Shown: positions 13,947-23,203 of the stretch, piece by piece
Layout of the letters: each line of letters starts with the position of its first letter
How positions within the stretch are numbered: the stretch's first letter is position 1
Source: Cyanobacteria bacterium UBA2566
GTDB taxonomy: Bacteria > Cyanobacteriota > Cyanobacteriia > Cyanobacteriales > Desertifilaceae
NCBI GenBank assembly: GCA_002340255.1
Contig: DDLS01000019.1
Span: forward strand, 1-29,449
Direction of reading: 5' to 3'
Length of the DNA: 29,449 nucleotides
Notes under the pieces: generated by a model
Seen by the model: the letters and a program-made list of their open reading frames with translations, nothing else
Told to the model about the DNA's origin: nothing
The model's database searches: none
Position numbers and translations under genes: made by a program

Positions 13947-16502
13947 TTAGTCTTGTAAAACGTATTGTAAGAGGTCAATTGTCTTGAGCCTTTCCTGGGA
14001 CTGAAGTTTCAACAGCCGATCGCCGGTTCCATCCTTACCCATCTCTTGCACCTTATCTACCTCTAAGCGCCAAAACCGTTGACTGCTACTGACAACTTGT
14101 ACTGTTCCACCCGAAGGTGCTAATACCATGCCTACCATGCGGTCGCTACGCTGACTAAATTGTAGAGCCTGAGTGCCAATATCCCCACGATTTCCTTGGC
14201 GAATGACCTCCACTCGAACCCGTTTCCCGAATCCCATCTCGGAAACCAACAGGATTTGATCCTGGGGATGCGCTACCACACAACCCACCAATTTCTCCTG
14301 TTTTCGCAATCTTAGGGCTTGGTAACCCTGAGCCGTGCGTCCTAAAACAGGGACTTGTTCCGAATTCATATCTAGGCGCAAGATCCGCCCCCCCGATGTT
14401 GCCAACAATAATTGTGACCCCGGATCTGATAAATATGCATAGTTGAGGCGATCGCCCTCCTTCAACTTCAGCGCCGTTAACCCACTAGCTCGCAGATTGG
14501 CAAACTCAGCCAAAGGCAAACGTTTAATCCGTCCCTCCTCCGTTACTAATACTAAATCGAGATCGTCCCCATACTCCGTTAACACAAACTGAGCCACCAC
14601 ATCTGGTGGTTGTCCCGTGCCACTATGGGGCACTAAACTATTGAGGGGAATACCTTGAGACTTACTACTAGTCGGAACCTGACCCACCTTCACCCCATAG
14701 CCTTTGCCGTCAACCGTTAACAGCAATAAATCGGCATCCGCTCTTGCTTGATAGGAACTTAACATCGAACTCATCCCCTCACCCCCATCTGGACTCAGCT
14801 CAGGGACTCGACGAATATATCCCCCATAGCTAATCTCTAGATAACTGGTTTCCAGAGATAACGATAACTCCTCGATCGCCTGTTGCTCGATAGCCGAAGA
14901 TTTAGCCTTCTGGGCACTTTTCGATCGCCTAGACGATCCTCCAGATTCCTCGGACTGACTTCTCGAACTCCCCCGCTGCTTAGGTTCAGAGGCAGTTTCC
15001 TTAGCGATTTGAATGCGCGTGCGTCGGGGATTATCATAGCGACGCTTAAGGCTCCGAAGTTCTTTTTTCAACGACTTCAGCAATTCCGATCGCTGATTGA
15101 GTAATTGCTCCAATTCTTGAATTCGTTGAGTCAGTTGGTCGAACTCAGTTTGTAAATTTTGTTGCTCTAACCCCGTCAACCGACGCATCGGCATCGCTAA
15201 CAAAGCATCGGCTTGAGCCGGTTGTAGGTCTAACTGTTCTTGAAGTTGGGCTTTAGCCGTTGTACCATCGGCTGCATTTCTGAGAATAGCGATCGCCCGA
15301 TCTAAATTCGTTAAAGCTAATAACAATCCTTCCAGAATATGGCAGCGTTTGCGCGTTTGTTCCAACTCATGGGTATATTGCCGAGTTAAAGTTTGTTCCC
15401 GAAAACTCAGGAATTCTTGCAGCACTTCACGCAAACTCAACTGCTGGGGAGTCCCATCCACCAGAGCCAAGAAAATCGCCCCAAAATTAGTTTGTAAAGG
15501 GGTTTGATGATACAGATGGGCTAAGACTTTACTGGGTTGGGCATCCGTTTTCAACTCCAATACTACCCGCATTCCGGTGCGATCGCTCTCATCGCGAATA
15601 TCCGAAATGCCCTCTAACTTCCCATGATTGACCAGATCGGCCACTTTCTCAATCCATCCCGCCTTATTCACCTGATAAGGCAACTCCGTCACGATAATAC
15701 AATCGCGGATACGCTTGCGTTTCCCCGGTTGAATTTTCTCAATCGTTGCCACCCCGCGCATAGGAATACTACCTTTTCCCATCCGATAAGCACTCTCAAT
15801 TCCCTCTCGATCCACAATCACCCCACCCGTAGGAAAATCCGGTGCAGGAATCTTCTGCATTAACTTCTCATCCGACAGTTCTGGATTATCAATTAAAGCA
15901 ATTAACCCATCGACTATTTCCCCCAAATTATGGGGAGGAATATTCGTCGCCATCCCTACCGCAATCCCCGAACAGCCATTGAGCAGTAAAATCGGCAATT
16001 GCGCCGGTAGCACTACCGGTTCCGCTTGAGAGTTATCGAAATTAGGAATAAAATCTACCGTAGACTCGCTAATTTCCGCTAATAGACTCTCATGACTAAT
16101 CGGAGAGAGGCGCGTTTCCGTATAGCGCATAGCTGCCGGCGGATCGTTATCCACCGAGCCAAAATTCCCATGACCTGCCAATAACGGATAGCGACAGGAA
16201 AAATCTTGTACCATCCGCACCAGAGCATCATAGACTGCCTGATCTCCATGGGGATGATATTTACCCAATACATCTCCCACCACCCGCGCGCATTTACGAT
16301 AGGGGCGATCCGGGGTTAATCCCAATTCATGCATGGCGTATAAAATACGCCGATGAACTGGTTTTAAGCCATCTCGGACATCTGGGAGGGCACGGCCAAC
16401 AATGACACTCATGGCATATTCAAGATAAGACCTCTCCATCTCGGTATGTAAGGCAGTCGGAATAATTTGTTCGCTCTGGAAAAGTCGAAGTTGTTTAGCC
16501 AT
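13947..16502 (-). CDS. Type IIA topoisomerase subunit A (GyrA/ParC paralogue)
   Basis: The 851-residue protein has the winged-helix and tower parts of GyrA/ParC: SYLEYAMSVIVGRALPDVRDG, GKYHPHGDQAVYDALVRMVQ and the catalytic tyrosine in AMRYTETRLS. A coiled coil follows (about 440-510), then a Ser/Lys/Arg-rich linker (about 515-560) and a six-bladed beta-pinwheel C-terminal domain. I cannot find the GyrA box QRRGGKG in the first blade; GGEGMSSM stands near that place. Cyanobacteria usually carry two GyrA-like genes, and the missing box favours the ParC-like one, which would relax or decatenate DNA rather than wrap it for supercoiling. The gene pair partner (gyrB/parE) is not in the window. It is convergent with the ATP-grasp gene, 5 bases apart. 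Confidence 0.9.
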   Translation of the reverse strand: MAKQLRLFQSEQIIPTALHTEMERSYLEYAMSVIVGRALPDVRDGLKPVHRRILYAMHELGLTPDRPYRKCARVVGDVLGKYHPHGDQAVYDALVRMVQDFSCRYPLLAGHGNFGSVDNDPPAAMRYTETRLSPISHESLLAEISESTVDFIPNFDNSQAEPVVLPAQLPILLLNGCSGIAVGMATNIPPHNLGEIVDGLIALIDNPELSDEKLMQKIPAPDFPTGGVIVDREGIESAYRMGKGSIPMRGVATIEKIQPGKRKRIRDCIIVTELPYQVNKAGWIEKVADLVNHGKLEGISDIRDESDRTGMRVVLELKTDAQPSKVLAHLYHQTPLQTNFGAIFLALVDGTPQQLSLREVLQEFLSFREQTLTRQYTHELEQTRKRCHILEGLLLALTNLDRAIAILRNAADGTTAKAQLQEQLDLQPAQADALLAMPMRRLTGLEQQNLQTEFDQLTQRIQELEQLLNQRSELLKSLKKELRSLKRRYDNPRRTRIQIAKETASEPKQRGSSRSQSEESGGSSRRSKSAQKAKSSAIEQQAIEELSLSLETSYLEISYGGYIRRVPELSPDGGEGMSSMLSSYQARADADLLLLTVDGKGYGVKVGQVPTSSKSQGIPLNSLVPHSGTGQPPDVVAQFVLTEYGDDLDLVLVTEEGRIKRLPLAEFANLRASGLTALKLKEGDRLNYAYLSDPGSQLLLATSGGRILRLDMNSEQVPVLGRTAQGYQALRLRKQEKLVGCVVAHPQDQILLVSEMGFGKRVRVEVIRQGNRGDIGTQALQFSQRSDRMVGMVLAPSGGTVQVVSSSQRFWRLEVDKVQEMGKDGTGDRLLKLQSQERLKTIDLLQYVLQD

Positions 16503-16936
16503 GGGTTGAATGAAGGTAAGGGTGAACTCAGGGGTAAGAATGCTCTATAACTGTAGGTTTCTAGGGTACACCTGACGGAGGGTAGATGGGCAAAAAATGG
16601 CAAGCGATCGCCCCATCAATTCGGGTTTGTCGTCTTTCTCTTGTAAAATAAGAGAGAAAACCTAAATACCAAAAGTAACGGATGTGAGGCAGAATGAATC
16701 TACATGAGATAGTGCAGGTGAGCATCATTGGCATCAGCTCGGTAAAAGTAGAACACAGCAATTAGGGGGAGATGGGTCGCTCAATCTATTCCTCATTCCT
16801 CTCTATCTATGCAAGAGTAGGGCTTGTCTCATACACTCATATAGGTGTATCTAGACAGTAGTATTTAGCCAAGCATATGGCAACTGGGAATCTGAGCCTT
16901 TATCTATCCTGGAGTTGAAAACTAAGAGAACCTATT
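16503..16936. other. Intergenic region between the topoisomerase and the response regulator
   Basis: This 434-base divergent gap has no convincing gene. It contains a HIP1 palindrome near 16602, an imperfect hairpin (TTTCTCTT with AAGAGAGAAA) around 16637-16660, and an ATACAC/GTGTAT inverted repeat at 16831-16850, ahead of the response regulator. A 23-codon frame (16694-16765) is noted but not accepted. Both divergent promoters should lie here, but none is clear enough to place. Confidence 0.5.
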
Positions 16937-17335
16937 ATGAAAACTGTTCTAATCGTAGAAGACGATCCCATTAATGCACGGGTTTTCTCTAAAATCCTCA
17001 CCAAACGTGGTGGACTAAATGTTAAGCATACCGAAAATGTCGATGAGGTGATGGAGATTGTCAGCCAAAAAGCAGCAGATATTATTCTGATGGATGTGTC
17101 CTTATCCAATAGTGTGTATCAGGGTAAATCAGTGGATGGTATTAAGATTACCCAAATGATTAAAGCAGACACGAATACATCAGCAATTCCGATTATTCTC
17201 GTGACAGCCCATGCGATGCAGGGCGATCGCGAGAACTTCCTCCAGCAAAGTGGAGCAGATGCATATATCTCCAAACCCGTGATCGATCATCAGGAGTTTG
17301 TGGATAAAATTAAATCTTTACTGCCCGAGGATTGA
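16937..17335 (+). CDS. Single-domain (CheY-like) response regulator
   Basis: The 132-residue protein is one receiver domain with no output domain. The acidic pocket is Glu8-Asp9-Asp10, the phospho-acceptor is Asp53 in DIILMDVSLS, and the switch residues are Thr90 and Lys113 in ILVTAHAM and ISKPV. A short insertion (NSVYQGKSVDG) follows beta-3, a form seen in DivK/cyanobacterial stand-alone receivers. Its histidine kinase is not in the window, so the pathway cannot be named. The GHL10 gene starts 35 bases downstream on the same strand and may be co-transcribed. Confidence 0.93.
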   Translation: MKTVLIVEDDPINARVFSKILTKRGGLNVKHTENVDEVMEIVSQKAADIILMDVSLSNSVYQGKSVDGIKITQMIKADTNTSAIPIILVTAHAMQGDRENFLQQSGADAYISKPVIDHQEFVDKIKSLLPED

Positions 17336-17370
17336 GACCCTGGTATTCATGGCTTTGGGAGGGAGTTTAA

Positions 17371-18576
17371 GTGTTCTCTTGGCTCGATCAAAGAAAGACT
17401 AAAATCATCCTGAGTTGGCTAGTCGGTTGGACTTTAGTCTGCTTTTGGGGCGTGTTTCCAGTGACTGGGCAGACCCCCCCTGTACCCGCAACAGAATTGC
17501 GTGGGGTGTGGTTAACTAATGTCGATAGTGAGGTTCTGTTTTCGAGCGATCGCCTCACGGATGCTCTAGAACAACTCGATCGGCTCCATTTTAATACGAT
17601 TTATCCGACGGTTTGGAATGATGGGTATACCCTCTATCCCAGTGCAGTCGGAAAGGAGGTAACCGGCCGTTCGGTCCTCAAGATCCCCGGCTTACAGAAG
17701 AGGGATATGCTCGCCGAAGTTATCGAGCAGAGCCATCAACGGGGCATGAGTGTGCTACCGTGGTTGGAATTTGGCTTTATGGCTCCAGCCGAATCTGAGT
17801 TAGTCAAGCGTCACCCGGATTGGATTACCAACCGTGCAGATGGTTCCCAAGTGGTGATGCAAGGAATTCATCCACGGGTATGGTTAAATCCCGTTCATCC
17901 CCAAGTCCAGCAGTTGATGGTAGATTTAGTGACTGAATTGGTGACCCACTACGATATTGATGGGATTCAGTTAGACGATCATTTTGGTTTGCCCGTAGAG
18001 TTGGGCTATGATGCCTATACTCGGCAAGTTTATCAATCAGAACATAACGGCCAACTGCCGCCAGAGAATCCAGAAGATGAAGCCTGGATACGCTGGAGAG
18101 CCGATCGCATCACCATAGTAATGGAACGGATTTTTGCGGCTGTTAAAAGTAAACGCCCCGATGCCATTGTTTCCCTATCTCCGAATCCCCAGCATTTTGC
18201 CTATAGTCGCTATCTTCAAGATTGGTTTAGCTGGGAGAGACAAGGGTTTGTCGAAGAATTATTGATTCAAATCTATCGAGATGACCTAGAACGATTTCAA
18301 GCCGAGCTGAAGCGACCAGAAGTACAAGTTGCCTTAGCTCATATTCCCGTAGGAATTGGGGTGTTAACAGGACTGAAAAATCGCTCAGTTCCCATGAGCC
18401 AAGTTCAGGAACAGGTGGCTGAAGTCAGAAACGGAAAATTTGCTGGGGTCTCCTTCTTTTTCTATGAAACGCTCTGGAATTTGAGTCAGGAATCTTCCCA
18501 AAATCGACAAACCGACTGGAAAAGCATCTTTCCCCAGCCGGCTGCGCGTCCCAGCATTTTGCACTGCTGGCAGTAA
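17371..18576 (+). CDS. GHL10 (DUF187) family glycosidase-like protein, exported
   Basis: After a hydrophobic signal segment (about 11-33), the 401-residue protein has the GHL10 barrel: ELRGVWLTNVDSEVLF, LHFNTIYPTVWNDGYTLYPS, GMSVLPWLEFGFM, HPDWITNRADGS, WLNPVHPQVQQLMVDLV and the acidic YDIDGIQLDDHFG. The family includes the peptidoglycan-active DigH of E. coli, which cuts glycan strands lacking stem peptides. A cell-wall role is therefore plausible here, but the substrate is inferred. The start is a GTG at 17371, with GGGAGGGAG just upstream. It lies 35 bases after the receiver gene and is convergent with the TPR gene, 13 bases apart. Confidence 0.9.
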   Translation: MFSWLDQRKTKIILSWLVGWTLVCFWGVFPVTGQTPPVPATELRGVWLTNVDSEVLFSSDRLTDALEQLDRLHFNTIYPTVWNDGYTLYPSAVGKEVTGRSVLKIPGLQKRDMLAEVIEQSHQRGMSVLPWLEFGFMAPAESELVKRHPDWITNRADGSQVVMQGIHPRVWLNPVHPQVQQLMVDLVTELVTHYDIDGIQLDDHFGLPVELGYDAYTRQVYQSEHNGQLPPENPEDEAWIRWRADRITIVMERIFAAVKSKRPDAIVSLSPNPQHFAYSRYLQDWFSWERQGFVEELLIQIYRDDLERFQAELKRPEVQVALAHIPVGIGVLTGLKNRSVPMSQVQEQVAEVRNGKFAGVSFFFYETLWNLSQESSQNRQTDWKSIFPQPAARPSILHCWQ

Positions 18577-18589
18577 TTAATACTTGTTA

Positions 18590-19486
18590 CTAACGTTGCT
18601 GGTGAAATTCCGCCTCAGATAGTTGTGCAAGGGTTTCCTGGATTCTCGGAGTTTCCAAAAAGGTTTTCGTATCGGCTAAGAGACGATCTCCCCAAAGATT
18701 AGCTTCCAGAAACTCCAGATCCGCATAAGCTGGGTCAAGTTCAAGAGCGGCGGCTCCCATTCTCAGTCCTTGTTCGCGATCGCCATTCATATACAAAGCA
18801 ACGGCCAAAGCTAACTGGGGTTCAGCCGCATCCGGTTCAATGCTCACCGCTTTACGCCAGGAGGCGATCGCCCGATCGACCTGCCCCTGTTCATACTCAA
18901 TCAAGCCAATATTATTAATCCCTGGCCAAAACTCCTCATCTTGGCGAATTGCCTTTTCATATTGGGCGATCGCATCACTCCAGCGATTGAGCTTATAGTA
19001 AGCATTCCCCAAATCAAACAGGGCCGCCAGTTGATCGGGTTTAATCCTCAACCCTTCTTTGAGATAATCGGCCGCCCTTTGGTAGTCCTCATTTTGGAAA
19101 TGGGCCGAACCTAACGTAAACAAAACTAACTCATTCTTCGGTTCGAGCGATCGGGCCTTCTCTAAAGTCTCAATCCCCCGCCCTACATCATCCGTTTGCA
19201 AATACAAACGACCGAGCAAAAACCAAGCCCGGATATCCTCCGGTAAAAGCTGAACGGCCAACTGAGCGCGAGGAAGAGCAGGTTCATATTGTTGGAACTG
19301 GGCCAGTTGTTCCGCTTGTCGAGCTAACTTAATCCCCTCTTCCTCCAACTCTTCCCGCTCTAACTGTAAAGTATGGGGAACGATCGCCTGACCCCAGGCT
19401 GGTTGCAGACCACCCCACCCACTCCACAAGCACACCAACAAAGCATAATAAATAGGTTTTGGCACAACACAAGCCTCAGACAACAT
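18590..19486 (-). CDS. Tetratricopeptide-repeat protein, exported
   Basis: The 298-residue protein starts with a signal-like segment (about 12-34, cleavage likely near AWGQA). About six TPR units follow (about 50-245), for example RAWFLLGRLYLQTDDVGRGI, VLFTLGSAHFQNEDYQRAAD, ALFDLGNAYYKLNRWSDAIA and NIGLIEYEQGQVDRAIASW. TPR arrays bind partner proteins or peptides; which one is unknown. The likely location is the periplasm or membrane surface. It is divergent from the PatA-type regulator (89 bases between starts) and convergent with the GHL10 gene. Confidence 0.88.
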   Translation of the reverse strand: MLSEACVVPKPIYYALLVCLWSGWGGLQPAWGQAIVPHTLQLEREELEEEGIKLARQAEQLAQFQQYEPALPRAQLAVQLLPEDIRAWFLLGRLYLQTDDVGRGIETLEKARSLEPKNELVLFTLGSAHFQNEDYQRAADYLKEGLRIKPDQLAALFDLGNAYYKLNRWSDAIAQYEKAIRQDEEFWPGINNIGLIEYEQGQVDRAIASWRKAVSIEPDAAEPQLALAVALYMNGDREQGLRMGAAALELDPAYADLEFLEANLWGDRLLADTKTFLETPRIQETLAQLSEAEFHQQR

Positions 19487-19575
19487 AACTCACAGACCAC
19501 TCTTTACAATTTTAACTAAGATTGAGGGTTTGCCCAACTTCCAGTTGAGATCTCTATTGCTCTTTACGAGCATTT

Positions 19576-20829
19576 GTGAACCCATCTAGAATAAAAACAA
19601 ATTTATTTCTTCTAGGATTGAGTTGCTCTTGGATGTCTTTCTCAGCCAATCTGCTCAGTTCCGATCGCAATGGGTGCCCTTTCATGGAGCGTTATCTCCG
19701 GCAAATCTACCACCAACAAGCCACTGGTGAGTTAATTGTTACCGCTCAAGATCAAACTTGGCACTTATTTTTTTATCTAGGTCATCTACTCTATGCTACC
19801 GGGGGAATGCATCGCAGCCGCCGATGGTATCGGTATATTAAGCTGTTTTCCGTTGATTGGAGCGAGATCGAACTCAAAAAGCCCACAGGCATGTGGGAGT
19901 ATTATCTGCTGCGCTATGCTCTACAGCAACACCAAATCAACCTCAATCAAGCTCAATCTGTGATTGCCTATAGTGCCATTGAAATTTTATTTACCCTACT
20001 CAACCAACCCTCTAATGACGTTTCCAGTCGTTGGAAACCCAGCCAACGGTTATCGGGCAATACAGCGACTCCGCGATCGTCCCTAGCTTTAAAAATTCCG
20101 CCCTTAATTCAAAGAACTCAAAGCTTATCGAAGCAATGGCAGAATATGGAATTAACGTCTCTGTCTCCCGATTTAGCTCCCATGTTAAAACGGGAACTTC
20201 CTAAACGAGTCAACGCTGAAACCTCAACCAAGTTAATTGAGCTATTCAATGGGGAAAATCCCATTTGGGATATTGCCTTGGAAATGAAGCAATCCCTCTA
20301 TACCTTATCTCGCAGTATCCGTCATTTTTGGAAACAAGGGATTATTGAGTTTCAATCCTTACCCGATCTGAATCCACCCGTTTCTTGGACAACCCCTAGG
20401 ATGGATCAAACCCTCAATGGGGAATCCGATACCCCAATTTCTGGCCCCCTAGTTGCTTGTATTGATGATAGTCCCTTAGTTGGCCATGCTTTAGGCCATA
20501 TTTTGATTCCTGCCGGGTATCAATTACTCAAAATCCATGACCCCATTTCTGGCATTGCCCAATTGGCCAAACACAAACCGGATCTGATTTTATTGGATGT
20601 AGTGATGCCGACAGTAACCGGCTATAATTTGTGCAGTTTTTTGCGGCAAACGTCCTTGTTTAGTGATACTCCCATTATTATTCTGACCAGTCGGGATCAT
20701 ATCATCGATCGCACTAAGGCGAAGTTGGCAGGGGCAACGGATTTTTTGACAAAACCCGCTAAACCGGAGCAACTGCTCAAGTTAATCGAAAAACATATTA
20801 ACCCCATTTCCCCCGTAACTGAATCATGA
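19576..20829 (+). CDS. PatA-type response regulator (DUF4388/PATAN plus receiver)
   Basis: The 417-residue protein has an N-terminal PATAN/DUF4388 domain: QQATGELIVTAQDQTWHLFF, then LGHLLYATGGMHRSRRWYR. A middle helical part follows (about 110-270) and a C-terminal receiver domain (about 292-410) with Asp297-Asp298, phospho-acceptor Asp341 in LILLDVVMP, Thr371 and Lys393. This order is that of cyanobacterial PatA, PixG and PilG-like regulators, which steer phototaxis, pili or heterocyst pattern. The frame opens with GTG at 19576; ATGs at 19633 and 19684 are alternatives, and the last falls just before the domain (MERYLRQIYHQQATG). It overlaps the next gene by 4 bases (ATGA). Which of the Pat/Pix/Pil paths it serves cannot be told. 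Confidence 0.88.
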   Translation: MNPSRIKTNLFLLGLSCSWMSFSANLLSSDRNGCPFMERYLRQIYHQQATGELIVTAQDQTWHLFFYLGHLLYATGGMHRSRRWYRYIKLFSVDWSEIELKKPTGMWEYYLLRYALQQHQINLNQAQSVIAYSAIEILFTLLNQPSNDVSSRWKPSQRLSGNTATPRSSLALKIPPLIQRTQSLSKQWQNMELTSLSPDLAPMLKRELPKRVNAETSTKLIELFNGENPIWDIALEMKQSLYTLSRSIRHFWKQGIIEFQSLPDLNPPVSWTTPRMDQTLNGESDTPISGPLVACIDDSPLVGHALGHILIPAGYQLLKIHDPISGIAQLAKHKPDLILLDVVMPTVTGYNLCSFLRQTSLFSDTPIIILTSRDHIIDRTKAKLAGATDFLTKPAKPEQLLKLIEKHINPISPVTES

Positions 20830-21743
20830 ATAAACCGGCGAAGTGGTGGGTGGGATTGGTTTTGGGGTTTGGCATTTTAACGATCGCCACTTCGGCCGTC
20901 TTTATCCGCTTGTGTCTTGAGTCTGCGGGAATGGCAGGAGCTGGATTTAGTTTGGTGCTGGCTGCTTTACGCTTGGCAATAGCTTCAGTTCTTTGTCTTC
21001 CCCTGTGGAAAGGTGTTCAGCATAATAAAGCTTCACGACAAGCTTGGCAATGGGCGATCGCCGCTGGATTTTGTTTGGCCATCCACTTTTCCCTATGGAT
21101 CGCGTCTTTATCCTATACCTCAATTGCAGCTTCTACCACCTTAGTCACCACCAACCCCATTTGGGTTGCCTTAATTCTCTGGGTTTGGCAAGGCAAACGA
21201 CCCACTCAACTCACAATTGTGGGCATCATCATTGCCTTAACTGGGGGAATGCTGATTGCGTTTGGAGGAGAAAGCACTACCCCAACTGGCTCCCTGTCTC
21301 TGCTGGGTAATGCTTTAGCCTTAATGGGAGCTTGGTCCGCCAGTTTTTATCTAATTCTCGGACAACAAGCCCAACAGGAAGGATTAGGTTTAGGTCATTA
21401 TATCGCGACTGTTTATACCCTCGCCGCCCTATGTCTACTCCCGATTCCCTTACTCTTGGGCGCTCCTTATGCCGGTTATCCTATTGATGTGTATCTCTAT
21501 ATTGCTCTGATGGCGACCCTTCCCCAACTCATGGGTCATACCTCCTTGAATTGGTCTGTTCGTTGGATTTCACCAACCACCGTTGCTCTGGCTATTCTCT
21601 GTGAACCCATAGGGGCAACTTCGCTCGGTTATTTTATATTTGCCGAAGTGCCCACCCCATTCGTGTTTGGGGGAGCCGTGATTTTGCTATTCGGTGTTGC
21701 CTTAGCCATTTGGGGAGAAGGGAAAAGGAGCCAAAATTATTGA
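20826..21743 (+). CDS. EamA/DMT-family transporter
   Basis: The 305-residue protein is almost all membrane, with about ten hydrophobic helices in two EamA halves (about 10-140 and 155-298). Marker pieces are ATSAVFIRLCLESAGMAG, SYTSIAASTTLVTTNPIWVA, and in the second half HTSLNWSVRWISPTTVAL and LCEPIGATSLGYFIF. Drug/metabolite transporters export amino acids, sugars or other small molecules; the substrate cannot be predicted. Its ATG overlaps the stop of the PatA-type gene, so translation is probably coupled. It ends with a 7-base overlap on the convergent PCP_red gene. Confidence 0.92.
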   Translation: MNKPAKWWVGLVLGFGILTIATSAVFIRLCLESAGMAGAGFSLVLAALRLAIASVLCLPLWKGVQHNKASRQAWQWAIAAGFCLAIHFSLWIASLSYTSIAASTTLVTTNPIWVALILWVWQGKRPTQLTIVGIIIALTGGMLIAFGGESTTPTGSLSLLGNALALMGAWSASFYLILGQQAQQEGLGLGHYIATVYTLAALCLLPIPLLLGAPYAGYPIDVYLYIALMATLPQLMGHTSLNWSVRWISPTTVALAILCEPIGATSLGYFIFAEVPTPFVFGGAVILLFGVALAIWGEGKRSQNY

Positions 21744-21904
21744 CCAAACTCAAGACGAGCTTGTTCGACTAAATCAGCGGTAACGATCTCCGAGTCGGAC
21801 TCGCGGGCAAGTTGTTCAATGCGGCCTCTGGCTTGCGATCGCACAAAATAAGGAATATTTTTCAGTTTAACCTCAGCCTCAGCCGTCCACTCTAATTCAT
21901 ACAT
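21737..21904 (-). CDS. Small PCP_red-domain protein
   Basis: This 55-residue minus-strand gene reads MYELEWTAEAEVKLKNIPYF, then VRSQARGRIEQLARES, then a C-terminal VTADLVEQARLEFGQ. That is the PCP_red domain: Trp-x-x-Glu-Ala, an IPxFVR motif, an R-x-x-x-E-x-x-AR segment and a VxxAR ending. The domain otherwise forms the C-terminus of the ChlB/BchB subunit of light-independent protochlorophyllide reductase. Stand-alone copies occur widely in cyanobacteria and their role is not clear. It overlaps the end of the convergent EamA gene by 7 bases and lies downstream of the reverse transcriptase on the same strand, with 75 bases between them. Confidence 0.82.
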   Translation of the reverse strand: MYELEWTAEAEVKLKNIPYFVRSQARGRIEQLARESDSEIVTADLVEQARLEFGQ

Positions 21905-21979
21905 TTTGCTCTACCTCTGCCATCAGTCTCCTCTATTTTAAGCTGTTTCACCCCTGTAGGAGCAAAAATATGCAAGCCC

Positions 21980-23158
21980 CTACTTTCGTCCATACTTTTG
22001 ACGAATGCGACTCACTTGCTCTTGAAATTGAGCGCCCTTCTCTGGATTCACCATGGTCACAAAATTGGCAAATCCTTGAATTGAAGCCAACACATTTCCA
22101 GAATGTCCCCAATGTTTGCCTTCTAACCCCTGAGTTTCAATTTGGTGTAGGGTAGCGCGAAATTTTCTCAGGGTTTTGCGGTCTATATTTAACCCTTCGT
22201 TGACCACAATTCCCGTAACATCCAGTTGGCAAGATTTACGGCGCAAAATCCGTGTTTTCTCCGGATGGAGGGTAAAACTTTCGTAATCAATAATTGATTC
22301 TGTACGGCGCAAAATCCTACAGATATTTCTGAGGACATCACCAGAAGCCGAAAAGGTGAGATCGTCGGCATAGCGGGTATAGGTAAAGCCCAATTCATCC
22401 ACCATCTGGGTTAAGCGCTGATCTAAACGACGACAAATGAGATTAGAAATAGCAGGACTCGCTGGAGAGCCTTGGGGAAGATGTCGTTGATTGAGGGCAA
22501 TATAATAAGTTTGGCCATCTAAGCTAACTTCTTCCACGTCTGGAGCAGTACAGATGAGAGCTAAAATGGTTGCCACCGCTTCCGAATAGCCCAAGGAGCG
22601 AAATAAACCTTTCACCCGGCGATACGAAATAGAGGGGAAAAAGTCTTTAAGGTCTAAATTAATCACCACTTCTGCTCTCACATGGGGGGTTGCATTCGTA
22701 ATGATGGAGCGATCGCGGCAAAAGCCATGGGCCGCCTCATGAACCGGAATCTTCTCTAAAATCTGACTCAAAATCCAGTATTGCGCCCGTTTTAATCGGG
22801 GCATGGGCACAGAAATCAAGCGTTCACCCCTCGTCTTTTTAGGCATTTTGAAGCGGATATAATGGGATACAGTTGCCGTTTTCCGGTCAAAGGCCAAAAA
22901 TCTTAGCTCGCCCAACGTAATCCCCATTTCTTGGGCAATATCGGCGGCTGTTGCCAGTTGAGGCAGTCCATGCCGATCGAGTTCTGAGAGGTTGCTTTGC
23001 TGCTCTCCTAAACCCCCAGAAACCTCTTCCCCTAAATAAACAATCTCCTGTTGTTGACGCTCTTGCCAAGCTTGTGCCCTTGCTTGTCTTTCCTCTTCCC
23101 GTCTTTGTTTCGTTTCTTCCCGTTTCCGGCGAGATTCTGCTAACCGTTGTTTTCGCAA
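21980..23158 (-). CDS. Retron-type reverse transcriptase, catalytic part (downstream of an in-frame TGA)
   Basis: The open frame after the TGA at 23204-23206 encodes a charged helical stretch and then a full RT. Numbered from the TTG at 23158, the retron-specific NAxxH motif is NATPH (155-159). The first catalytic Asp is D169 in NLDLKDFFPSIS, followed by LPQGSPASPAISN (227-239). The catalytic YADD is at 263-266, and the retron-type VTG is in LDVTGIVVNEGLNI. The RT fingers and palm look complete and all three catalytic Asp residues remain. The TTG lacks a ribosome site. The frame is continuous across the TGA with the upstream piece (23204-23389), so the original gene probably ran 23389-21980, about 469 codons. 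Group II intron maturase features are absent. Confidence 0.85.
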   Translation of the reverse strand: MRKQRLAESRRKREETKQRREEERQARAQAWQERQQQEIVYLGEEVSGGLGEQQSNLSELDRHGLPQLATAADIAQEMGITLGELRFLAFDRKTATVSHYIRFKMPKKTRGERLISVPMPRLKRAQYWILSQILEKIPVHEAAHGFCRDRSIITNATPHVRAEVVINLDLKDFFPSISYRRVKGLFRSLGYSEAVATILALICTAPDVEEVSLDGQTYYIALNQRHLPQGSPASPAISNLICRRLDQRLTQMVDELGFTYTRYADDLTFSASGDVLRNICRILRRTESIIDYESFTLHPEKTRILRRKSCQLDVTGIVVNEGLNIDRKTLRKFRATLHQIETQGLEGKHWGHSGNVLASIQGFANFVTMVNPEKGAQFQEQVSRIRQKYGRK

Positions 23159-23203
23159 TTGCCGACGGATGGCTTGTTCATCTTGCAGTTGACGGTTTTT
23201 CTG

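Noticed and set aside
16561..16761. 66-codon minus-strand frame upstream of the topoisomerase gene
   Set aside because: Composition is rich in Cys, Phe and Thr and unlike its neighbours; no family match; it covers a probable promoter region.
16694..16765. 23-codon plus-strand frame with GAGG four bases upstream
   Set aside because: No recognisable motif or membrane segment and too short to judge without conservation.
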